DNA of 64,000 nucleotides from Lunularia cruciata (Eukaryota > Streptophyta > Marchantiopsida > Lunulariales > Lunulariaceae). The stretch lies in NCBI GenBank assembly GCA_948567375.1, contig OX419758.1:66307965-66371964 (forward strand), read 5' to 3'. The number at the start of each line of letters is the position of its first letter. Positions within the stretch are counted from its first letter, which is position 1. Both the position numbers and the translations under genes were made by a program. The notes below the pieces were generated by a model. It was not told the DNA's origin. It worked only from the letters and a program-made list of their open reading frames with translations, and did no database searches. Below, one piece after another: positions 33,491-44,006 of the stretch.

Positions 33491-34155
33491 GAGGCTAGTG
33501 GATACTTTGCAAGTCTTATTCCTTTCATGTGATCTTTCTACTATCTCCTTCTTCTCTTTACTACCAATAATGTTTCTCATCGCAAGAAGGAATCACCATC
33601 TTTAATGTGGATACAAAACATATAGGTCCTTTGGAGTGCTATTTATTTTCCAAAGCTCACTTTGAGCTCTCCTATCTACTAATTCATCCATGGTTATGTC
33701 TTTCACTCCCTAGAAAATAATACACACATTGTGGGTATTGTAGATTAGACTAGGCAGACCTTTGACCACTTGATTACCAATTTTTATCTTGTAGGCTTGA
33801 GAGTCAAGTTGTGAAAAGTGTAGAGCATGATCCACTTTAGGTATCACTCTCCACCTCCAACATCCAATGGGGTGTATCATATTTACACATGAACTTTATA
33901 TTCTTGGAGTGTAAATAGTATATGAGTAATGCATCATACAATTTTTAGACACTACCCTTGTAGAGAATGTCCTTCATATACATTACCTAATTCTACTAGC
34001 AGATCCACAAGTGGCATTTGGTGTACTCTTCTTTAGTATTGCATGTTGATCATCTTACTTGCTTTGCACAGTTCTCTCTTCTTTAACCTTTTTATCATGT
34101 TTTAGAGCTTTTAATAAGAAGACTATGCGAGTATTTGGTGATATCATTGGACTAG
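33491..34155. other. AT-rich DNA between element 3 and the solo LTRs
   Basis: No gene recognised. The sequence is interrupted by stops in all frames and may be decayed transposon DNA of unknown family. Confidence 0.4.
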
Positions 34156-35313
34156 TGTAATATCCCAAGGACATGAGAACCTCCAAGAGAAACACAAGAG
34201 AAGAACTACAAAGCTTCAACATTCAATACTCATATGCCCGAAAGGATCACCTTGTATTTATTATATAGCAAAGAGGATCCACTCAAAGAAAGCTCCACCC
34301 TTGGATCAGATAAGCCTTTGGACCCAATAGTAAGCTTCTAGACCCAATAAGGTGATGTAATACTCCAAGGACAAGAGAAGAGAGAAAACACAGATTGCAC
34401 ACTCAAACATTCGATGCCCCAAGGGAGCACCTTCTCTTTATTATATAGACAAAGAGGATCTCCTACAAGGAAGCACCACCATAGGATTAGGGACACAGAT
34501 AGGTGACATGTCAGCAAGCTCCACCCTTGGATTACTTACTTGGATGGGTGACCTGTCTGGTCTAGGTCCTATCTGGTTGGTCAAATGAGCTTTGACCGGA
34601 GGGAATCTTTTAGGGAATCTTCTTGTAGGAATCTCAGAATCACATGAGTAAGGTACCGTTGGAAAGCTCTCGACAAGACAAACCAAGGGGGAGGGAAGGC
34701 CAGCCTTTCCTCCGTTGGGGGGGGGATCTGCACATTTTCGAGGCCTAATTCATCCATTTAGGCCTCCGAAATTGCCTTCAAAGATTTCAGGCATATTTCG
34801 GTTCCTACTCTATTAGTAGAAGTCCCCTTTTGGTGATACCTCTTTCTGATCTGTTTAGTCCATCATGTGTAACATCCTTCCAGATGTTACCAAACCAATT
34901 CTCACCTTTAAATCATATGTCTAGCTATTGGTTCTAAGGTTCTCAAGTCTATTTCGGTTTCTGCCCTATTAGTAGAAGTACTCTTTTGGTGATACTTCTA
35001 TCTGATCTATTTTGACCATCATGTATAACATCATTCTAGATGTTACCAAACCGAATTTCACATCTAGATCATATGGCTAACCCTTGGTATTACAGGTGAG
35101 AAAGGTTTTCATTTTCAAGGCCTAATTTATCCATTTAGGCCTCCAAATTGGCTCTAAAGTTTTAAGGTGTTTTTGGCTCCTACTCTATTAGTGGAAGCAC
35201 TCTTTTGGTGACACCTTTATCTGATCTACTTAGTCCATCATATATAACATACTTCCATATATGACCAAACCAATTTCCACCTCTAGGTAATATGTCTAAA
35301 TACTATTATTACA
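34156..35313 (-). mobile_element. Older, truncated solo LTR of the element 2 family, interrupted by a second solo LTR
   Basis: On the plus strand it starts TGTAATATCCC and ends ATTATTACA, the reverse complement of element 2 LTR ends. Removing the inner LTR and one target copy leaves about 414 bp, so ~330 bp have been lost relative to a full LTR. Flanks ACTAG (34151-34155) and ATTAA (35314-35318) look like a target duplication that has suffered two transitions. Confidence 0.75.
34356..35094 (-). mobile_element. Solo LTR of the element 2 family with intact target duplication
   Basis: A 739-bp LTR in reverse orientation, from TGTAATACTCC to GGTATTACA on the plus strand, matching the reverse complement of the element 2 LTRs over its length. 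It is flanked by the perfect duplication GGTGA (34351-34355 and 35095-35099), which shows that a full element inserted here and was reduced to one LTR by LTR-LTR recombination. It lies inside the older solo LTR. Confidence 0.92.
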
Positions 35314-35318
35314 ATTAA

Positions 35319-37676
35319 CTACTTTGAGTGTATGATATAGATTTTGCAGGTATACAAGCATCTGTATTACTCATATGCAGAGGAGTAGGCATACTATCTA
35401 TGAAGCAATGAACCTATAGCATTTTTAGGTAGTTGGGCTCTCTTAGCACCACTACTTCCTCCCATTTTGTAGTTGTTGATAGTTCAGTATCGGAGACATA
35501 TATGATTAAGGTGGAGGTTGGATCTTTTTTTTCCAAGTGCTATCATTATAGATGAGAGATGGCTTATCCTCATAGGTATAAGATGGCCTTCCATCCTTTT
35601 CCTTCTAATTGGACCAAAGGTTTGTAGTTTTCCTTGATGGACCTATAGTTCAACATGAGCTACATTTTCTCTTAGTTTACACATCTATTCTTTGTGCTAC
35701 TAGAGTACATCTTGGCTTTTGCTTTGGCAATGGTGTAGGCTCTTGGATCCTAGCTCAACCTTGCATTAGGGCATTCAAACTCACCCATTTACTTTCTTTA
35801 CAACAATGAAGTTATGCCTAAGTTTGGTCTACCTATCTACACCTTCATTACTTACTTGTAAGTGTACTACTACATTAGAGGTAACCTGGATCCATATGAC
35901 TCTTTGTGCTTTTGGAGGATATAGGATAGCTACCTATGATGCGATCAAATATACAATGTTTGCCTCATTTGGAGATGCCTCATTTGTAGATAACATAAGT
36001 TAGAGCATACTTGTATTGGGTCCAAGATGATCAAGTGACAGTAGTGGACTTTATGGTTAGGAATCCCATGTGCAAAGTAATTTTTTGGAGGAATGATCAC
36101 CTATCTTCTAGGATTGGTAGCAAGCAGAATGACAACAAGGTCTTCAAGTATAGGATATGCAACATGACCACCTCTTTATTCCTCTAGCTTTAGAGTTATA
36201 TAGAGTGATGAACATATCATTTTATATATTTTTCAAGGAGTGTACAAGAGTCTACTATAAAAGTTATCAAAGTGTATCACACTCACTTTTCTACTTTATA
36301 ACCTACTTTAGGCCACATATGTCTAGTGCTCTATAGTGAGCATTAATTGGTGCAGTCCACAAGAGAATGATGATATTAGGTGATGCTTGTTCGGATGCTC
36401 CCCTCGGAATATAAACCATTTGATTTACATGACTCAAATATCTTAGGTGGGCTTAACCCCATTTTACCACTTGTGTTTTATCCTTTAATGGCTTGATGGT
36501 TTCTTCTTACACTTCTTATTATCCTTCTTTATCCATTACCATCGACTAAAGACTAAAGAGATATTCATGTTCTACTTATGCACCAAACATCACGACCGAA
36601 CTTTATATGAAAGGGTGATAAAGTTTGTAACCCAAACTTTTACACATAGTTAAAACTAGTTTTCATTTTACGAGTGGCCAAAATATCACTTAACCAAGAT
36701 GGAGACTGAAGATGTTAAATGCAAACCAGCTTCTAATGTAAATCGTATATCCGGAGACCTGTTTCTGGCTTTAAATGGTAAGAGGATAAAAGGTTGGAAA
36801 TTATGGCGTCTCACGAAGAAGGAAGCCGTCAATCAAGAGAAGAAGTTGGGTGGACTCCAAATGAGCACCGAATTCCACTGAGATTCAAGCCAATTGCAGG
36901 AGATTCTTGTACGAGTGTGACTGTGAGAAAGTCGGATGGATGTCAAATGCACAGCAAATTTGCTTGGAATTCAGTCGAGAGTGAAAGCAGGAGATGAACT
37001 TACGGTACGAGTACGAGTGTAGGCGGTTGTGCCCTCCCTGCCTTCCCTGGCGAATGGAACAGGGGAGAGGTATCTTCATATCTCCGGGTCCGCAGGACGG
37101 CTCAAACTCCCTCAAATCTCCTCCCCTAATCGGTAATCTGTTCGAGGCAGATGCTTTGTTTTACCATGCAACTCATGCGAATCACCCACCGAGCTGAAAC
37201 TGAAAGGGTTTGGTGATAATGATGACTAGCGATGGCGATGGTCTAGTCCTGCAGAATGTAATGCAAGATTTACTGAGAGACAAATTCGCTCAGGCATGCA
37301 CTCGTCCTCGAAGCAAATATATATACAAGGCGGTGGTCAGTCATTGTGACGGTGAAATACACCTGGGAATGTCCAATTTGAGTTAGAGCAGTGCAAATTA
37401 GGCTATGGTGGAAGCGGATACTCATAGGGCCAATTTACGAGTGCCAATGTTAGTGATAAGAGAAACTAGCCTTATCTTCCAATCAGCTCTGATATATCGT
37501 ACTCGATGACAGAAATTGCGGGTTGCGGACATTCTGGAAACGGTTTGCAGTAGAGCTTCAGCAGATGGCGAACGTACTAGAAAGGCAGACAAGAAGAGGT
37601 TGTGATTAGTTTTGGACCTGTAAGTTTCACGAGCGATCTGTCCAGCTGCAAATGCAGTAATTATTTTAGGTTAGTG
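35319..37676. other. Gene-poor region right of the retrotransposon block
   Basis: The first ~1.3 kb is AT-rich and interrupted by stops in every frame; it resembles decayed transposon DNA but no family is assigned. One copy of a dispersed repeat lies at about 36450-36530. From about 36.7 kb the composition returns to that of the genic parts. A frame at 36699-36881 starts with ATG but has no recognisable domain. Confidence 0.4.
36450..36530 (+). repeat. Dispersed repeat R1, copy a
   Basis: Contains CATTTTACCACTTGTGTTTT then a GGCTTGATGG core, shared with copies near 39766, 41446, 51843 (minus) and 52458 (minus). This copy lacks the TGTACGG before the core. Confidence 0.45.
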
Positions 37677-38009
37677 ATGATGATGAGGGAGATCTTTTAC
37701 GCGTCCGGGAACATGGCAGCTATTCTTACAGGCGCCGCCCAATGGCTGGCCATCGGACTTCTGTATGCTATGCTTCCTCAACCAGATGATCACAATAAGT
37801 TAACGACTTTGCCTCGTCCAATTGCAAAATTGACGGAGGACAGGAGTTCTGACAGCATAAGGATCAGTAAGCGGAGTCCAGGCCTCATGCATGATGACAT
37901 GGTGTTGTTCCTCACGTTCCCCGATCATGAGACATCTTTGCCGTGTGAGAAGACAAGGCTGCCCAAGATCACGGAAGAGACTCCTTTGTCTTTAGATGTA
38001 CAGAGCTGA
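37677..38009 (+). CDS. Hypothetical small protein with one hydrophobic segment
   Basis: A 110-codon frame beginning with three consecutive ATG codons at 37677. Residues of the segment MAAILTGAAQWLAIGLLYAM could form a membrane helix; the remainder is polar and basic-acidic mixed, ending LSLDVQS. I recognise no family. The frame is open upstream to 37602, so this may instead be an exon of a larger gene. No supporting promoter or clear splice site was found. It could be chance. Confidence 0.28.
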   Translation: MMMREIFYASGNMAAILTGAAQWLAIGLLYAMLPQPDDHNKLTTLPRPIAKLTEDRSSDSIRISKRSPGLMHDDMVLFLTFPDHETSLPCEKTRLPKITEETPLSLDVQS

Positions 38010-38323
38010 CTATTCATCTCAAGTCAATTTTTCGACCAGCTGAAATTTCATCCTGTTTACTGGTGATCTTCCTTGTACTCTGCGAAGCTGCTGAACTCAA
38101 ATCCTGGATGAAGAGTAGTTTATAGCTGTAGCAGCTTCTCTCTTACATCGTTAGATTGGACGGGTTTTAAACTTCTTGAATCTTCATTCCGTCTACTGTC
38201 ATATCTGATTATAAGTGATCCTCTTGTTCCTTGTACACCCTCCCAGGTCATGGTTTGTTAGAATTGCGACACGGACGACCTTATCTTTTGTCTGCCCTTA
38301 GTTCATGGTTTGTCACACAACCA

Positions 38324-38420
38324 GTAATTTGGAACAAGGAACGATTCTAAGAAACTATGATGGTTTGGGTACATTGTAATTTGGAACAACGAGCAATATT
38401 AAGAAACTATGATGGTTTGG
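38324..38420 (+). repeat. Two-copy tandem repeat with 51-bp period
   Basis: A segment starting GTAATTTGGAACAA and ending ACTATGATGGTTTGG occurs at about 38324-38368 and again at 38375-38420 with a few substitutions. Confidence 0.75.
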
Positions 38421-39765
38421 ATTGTAATTACTTACATGTCCTCTTCTCTTACATAATCATGTTGATACGTGTTGGAGATGTTAGTTCTCATTGAAGTAGA
38501 GCTAAAAACTAGCTCCGATTTGTGATTATAGCCTTGTGCGAAGGTGATTAAGAGAGGATTTCTTTGGAGTTTACAGACAGTTTCCCAGTCACATTTTCAC
38601 ACATGCTTGATTTATGTGGTGCCTTCCGAACTAGAAGTACAAATAGTTCTTTCACTCAGACGTACGGTTAAAGAGAGAAAATCAAGTTGTGGAGGTAACA
38701 GCATAGACTCCTACGGAGTGGTTCCCTATATAGTTCATGTAGTTCATGGTATTGTTCCTCTGTCAGACTCTACAGTTTGATGAGGATTTTGAGCAATACA
38801 GAACAGTCTGCTTTTGTTTTTTGCTTTGCAAAAAGTTTTTCCTAGTTGTTCACCATCCTTCCTAAAAGCTGCCTTCTCCCTCTTCACTACTATCCCATGA
38901 GAATCCATCTGAACATTGGATCGCGGGTTCCTTGGAACCCCTCATTATTGAATATTGTATGTACTTTGGAATTTTGAAGGATCTATCATTGACAGGCAAA
39001 ACAACGGATGGTGTCCATGTAGAAATTAAATGTGCCCATGTTGTGCTTCGTGAAAGAAATTTTCGATGTGCATGGCAGAACCTAATGATTGCACTCACTT
39101 ATCCACGCTAAGAGGTGTTCGGTGGCATAGATTCATGCGTGCAAAAGTGGTCATTGTGCGTATCCTTACAATCGTGTGTTTTTTCACTTCGAAGCTAGCA
39201 CCTTAAGCAGATGCTTATACTCCAGCTTTAAGCCGAACTGTGCCGACGTTTCCCATGAACAACACTATACCCTACTTCATTTCATCATATTTTTTTTCTA
39301 GGAGTCTCGGTTGACAACAAAGACCACATTCGACGAGTATGAACCTGTTGACACCGACGAGCTCATCTATTCAGCTTCGAATGCACCAAATAGAAGTCAC
39401 AATCTCAACTGTCAGTATCCCCACAATAGACTTCCGAGTTACTGTTGCGCAAACAAACGTACATCAGTTTCGTTTAGCAGAAACAATTCATAATGTTTTA
39501 AGGTCCATCTAAGGGTCCCTGTGCATGAAGCAAGGACAGGCTGGTTGACAGGAGTAAAGTTGACCTATTTGCTGTCAATCTACGTCATCAGGGTCAGATT
39601 TGCACATTCGCATAACAATCAGGCCTAACCTACAAAGTGGAACCCTCCTGTCCCTGAATCGGCGAGAATCTACCTACTAAATAACGGTACAAACTTTTCC
39701 AACATCTGGTTTTCAACTGACAGACACATCCCCGAAACATCTAAAATAATCTTTGGACCCTAGTT

Positions 39766-39840
39766 CCATTCTACCTCTTTTGTCTCTCCCTTGTACGGCT
39801 TGATGGGTCTTCCCATCCTTCTTGTGTTCTATGTGGTCGG
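39766..39840 (+). repeat. Dispersed repeat R1, copy b
   Basis: Shares TACCTCTTTTGTCTCTCCCT, then TTGTACGGCTTGATGGGTCT and a trailing GTGGTCGGC with copy c, and a close match with the minus-strand copies near 51.85 and 52.46 kb. Confidence 0.5.
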
Positions 39841-41445
39841 CTTTTCATTTCTCTTTTGCCGTTTGCTAACAAGGCGGGCTACTGGTATGTACATTCCATG
39901 TTTAATATTCGTTAACCTTGTACCTGAATTGCATGTATATGTGCAGTACGATTTATATCCTTCGTTTTGACCCACATCAGCATCACCGTACTTTGACAGA
40001 CATTGACTATTTGCGCCAATGTCTAACTGCCTCGGTATACCGCGCGATAAAGCTTGTGAATACTCATGTGTAGTTTGTGGCTAGAGTGCACGAACTATTG
40101 ACATATCATGATCATGAACTCGGAGAAAACCAGTCTGCCCGACTAGACATTTGGTCAAATGGGAAGAAGAACTGTAGCCACGGTTGATGACGAATAAGAT
40201 TGCACAGTTAGTATCTGAATACGGTCGTCAGCACAAGACTCCTTAGCAGACATTGTCCTGTTAAGACGGCAATGCTAGTGACATTACCCCAAAGATAATT
40301 CCTACCCGAATTTAGATTATATCTTTCAGGTATTACTTCCCCTTCTCAATACAGAACTCCTGGACAACAGTTAAGACCGCAATTTAGAAATGTGAACACA
40401 AGATCACAACGATATTCATGCACCCAAAGACCCAATCAAATAGGTACACGGACTCGATGAGAAGATATATGCATCTATCCATTCATGTCCCCTCAAGTGA
40501 ACTCGCTTTCCATATCCATTTTGAAGAATGTATCCTTTATCACACTTGTATCCTTCCTTACTCTCAAGAGGAAGCAGAAGTTTCTGAATTCCGGATCTCT
40601 GCATGCATTTTCGGTTGGGCCCGGGACATGCTACTTTAGAAGTACTGTACTAAATTGCGTTCTTTTTCATCCCTGCATCTTCTTTGTACGCCTCTACTCT
40701 TACTGACAAGAGAATACAAACCGGCTCGTGACCGTAGGGGCCATATGTGAGGAGGAAAGACTGATTCAGTGGTAGCTTCTGATTGTTATTCCTCTACTGT
40801 TTGCAATACTTTCACCAGCGCACTTTATAAGCGGCAAGGAGCCAAGCACTTATCATTTCCATTTAAAATGACTATTCTAGTCTGGTAAAGACAATCGCGA
40901 GTTTCCACCATCACCCATACGACATGCGATCATGCCTAATCAACCATTCGTGGAGATCACTGTGGATTCATCCTCCCTTGATCACTCTTGAGAGAGGTCG
41001 TAGCTCATCAGAGTCATCACTGAAGACAATTCGTTGCATAAATGTCTTGACTTCAAGTGGAGAAAGGAGTTCAGTTCAAAAAACTTTCAAAACTTGGTCA
41101 GTTGGCAAGATTCGCAAAGTCTTCATATTCCTGATTCCATGAGTATGTTTTTGAAGGTATGGAGCTACACGATCATTTAGTAAATCGTTGCCCATCAATA
41201 GAAGGGTCCAGGAGTTCTTTCAAACAGTGTTTCTCTCGTGGGATTGCGCGGGAGAGTTATGAGCAATCATCAATGCTATAAACTGGGGAGATCGAGGTTT
41301 AAAGGAGGCACCTGCAAGACATCCTGCAAAGTTGGAAACAAAAGATTAAAAAATGCATGCAAATCATACATGGGTAGTCACCTAGAAACTCCCCGTCTCC
41401 TCCTCACCTCTTATGTTGTATCCTCATAACGATACTAATGGAGCT

Positions 41446-41530
41446 TAGTCACATTTTACCTCTTGTGTTTTATCCTTGTACGGTCTGATGGGGTCTTCCT
41501 ATCCTTTCTTGTTATCCTACGCGGTCGCCC
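41446..41530 (+). repeat. Dispersed repeat R1, copy c
   Basis: Contains CATTTTACCTCTTGTG, TTGTACGGTCTGATGGGGTC and CGCGGTCGCC, in the same order as copy b. Confidence 0.5.
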
Positions 41531-43644
41531 CCTAACATCGCATTTACATTAGTTGCTTCTCCTAAGAGATGAGACGTGTTCGTCTTGCCAGCTTTTATAT
41601 CAAAAGATTTTCCACTCTCATTCTCCAGGACTTCGACACAAAGAAATTAAATGTGCCAGAGACTTTGGCACCGGAGGGCTTGCCAGATCATCCCCATTAA
41701 CGTCCTGCTGCACATGGTCTGGATATCCAGAGAGGTTTCATGGTTGTAAACGGATGCATGGTACCCACCCGTGTATCTGGTTAGCCTTCAGTCCCTCCAA
41801 CAGACTTGGAGCCTTTCGTGATGTGTGTTGCACTCACCTAGCTTACTCTTACGCTTCTTTTCCAGGTTATAGAGGTGCCGACTTGAATAGTGCCAAAAGT
41901 AATGTTGTACCTCCACTTTGGAATTGTTATCCCCTTTCGTTTCTATTCTACATGTGTAACCTATCGTTCCATCAATCTACAGTAATACTAGAGGTGGTAA
42001 CTTGTAAACCTTCAAAAGGCCCGCAGCAAAGGAACAAATCAAACTACTGCGCATGCACTTGGAATTTCTGACAAGAGACGGTCAAATCCTTCCCAATGAT
42101 TCCGTTCAAACGTTGGTGTATCTCTTAAGGTTCTGGATATCTTATCAGATAAAAGACAGTAGTGTCCGTAGCTTCAGTTGTTCTCCTCGATTCTGCTTTG
42201 AAAAACCGCTCAAGTTAGTTCTGGTTCTGGTGGTTATCATTGCAATTGGTTTGGTTGACGCTGTTTGTCCTCTTAATTCTGTAGCTCATCAAAGTCTACA
42301 TTTAGAATCTGACCTGAGCAGTGAGTTCTACTCTATCTTAAGTGGGGCCGAGTGTGAATCTCGAGAACCTTGACTTTTTCGGTCTGTTACTTTAGAATAT
42401 TTGGGGAATCATTAGACCCAATCTGGACGTTCATGATAAGTCGACACAACAAAGTATACTCGCATTCGACCATATCCTAGGTGGCTGGGGAACTACTTTA
42501 CTGTACCTCTGGAATTTTCAATAGGATAGAAATGGCCGCATGTGAGGTACTTCCAGCTATAGTATGTCCTATCCTTCCCGGCATTGCCAACTTCTCTTCC
42601 ACTGCCAGCAAAAACATCAGGTTAAATTACTCTTGCCCAGGACCATGCAGTCACTGACCTTTTCAGGTGAAAAAGTGAAACAGGAGAAGGAGAGCAGCTC
42701 TTCCCCTTCCGCAATGCTCCCTGTTTCCAATGTACTACAATGACCCTGGAATTCTGCTGTAGGCAATTCAGATCACCAAAGACTCCTTGTCACTTCAACA
42801 GGAGCAGGATTTCAGTCCTTGAGACGCATGCTTGGTAACACTTTCACCTCTCTGCGGTACAAGCGCGTGTAAGCACCGTACAAACTGCGGATATGGCATT
42901 CGAAGTAAAGCTTCGAACGCATCCAATCACGAAGAGACTTCATGCTGCCAACTTGCTCACGAGTCGTACTTGCTTGACGATTTGATCTCAACTGAGGGTG
43001 CAGCCAAGACTGAATGCACCAATTTATCTTTGCCTGCATCATGTTTACCGTTTGTACCACCACCTTGTGCACCTTGCCCGTCCTTCCCTGATATCTGGAG
43101 CCAGTGGGTACCAATTCAACTATCAATTGCCGGGGGTATTTGCTCTTTTATTGGAATGCTAAGTTTACATTTATGGCTTGATGTCATGAGATGGCTTCAT
43201 GCTAAAACCATGGCTTAACTTGGATAGTTGATGTCGAGGAGCACGACCTCCAGTCCTGGATGCACTCCTGCACGGATCACAAAGTGGCTGGACTTCAACC
43301 AAGCCCCTGGAGCCTGGCAGATCTGAGATTGTGGGTCGTTCTCCTCCATGATCTGCGGCGAACCGTAATCTTAGACCGAGCTGTCAATGGGTCTTCTTTT
43401 CTGAATCACGTTTCTCAATTTTACTCCGTCTTCAAGTTTTGCACGGACGGGCTTTGGCAGGTTGATGCAAGCAGCGGCAGCAAGTAAGTGTTTTTCATGC
43501 TTGGTTGTTGTCACCGCTGAGAGAGATCCTGGATGGAAAAGTGAAACTTTGAGTGTAGATTGCATCTCTAGTATCAGCCACCTCGGATTTCTGAAGCTCT
43601 GAGACAGGATATCCTCATATAACCGCAGTCAAGGAATGTAGATG

Positions 43645-43975
43645 GAGAGAGAAGCCGAGAGAGGTGATTGAGTGATTGATTTTTGACTGAATTGAATTTC
43701 ATGGGACCGTAACTTCAGGAATGGAACAAAGAAAGAGGTTCCGAAGTTTGTAGGGCGAGCTAGTTTGGAGAATGGAAGTACGATTATAGGAAACGCTGTA
43801 GGAAAAGGACGGAGAGGGAAGGAAAGATTGAGTCTGATTAAGACAGAGTTTTGTTTAATTCTGACTAGATTGAGTTTCATGGCAGCACATCACTCAGGAT
43901 CAAAGGAAAGAAACGTCCCGAAGTTCATAGAATGAGAGGAGACACAAGCTGAAGCTGATTTGAGGAACAGGAAAT
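43645..43975 (+). repeat. Divergent tandem duplication in the 5' region of the WW-GT49 gene
   Basis: Two units of about 155-175 bp (about 43645-43800 and 43805-43975) share, in order, a GA-rich stretch, GATTGAGT, a GACT-AATTGA-TTTCATGG segment, and CCGAAGTT followed by an AG-rich tail. The second unit ends about 30 bp before the start codon, so the duplication probably affects the 5' UTR or core promoter. Confidence 0.5.
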
Positions 43976-44006
43976 GTAGTTGAAAGTAGGACGAGAGGAG
44001 AACGAA

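Larger units (their letters stand above)
38421..43640. other. Gene-poor region with scattered open frames
   Basis: No gene could be supported. Frames at 41553-42071, 42053-42373 and 42832-43218 are long but lack recognised domains, and the last opens on TTG. It is Cys- and Pro-rich and ends with a hydrophobic stretch (ICSFIGMLSL ...), so it might be an exon of an unrecognised gene. Two copies of dispersed repeat R1 lie at about 39766-39840 and 41446-41530. Confidence 0.35.

Noticed and set aside
42832-43218. Cys- and Pro-rich frame with a hydrophobic end
   Set aside because: Opens on TTG just after an in-frame stop and no splice partner was found; too weak to list as a gene.
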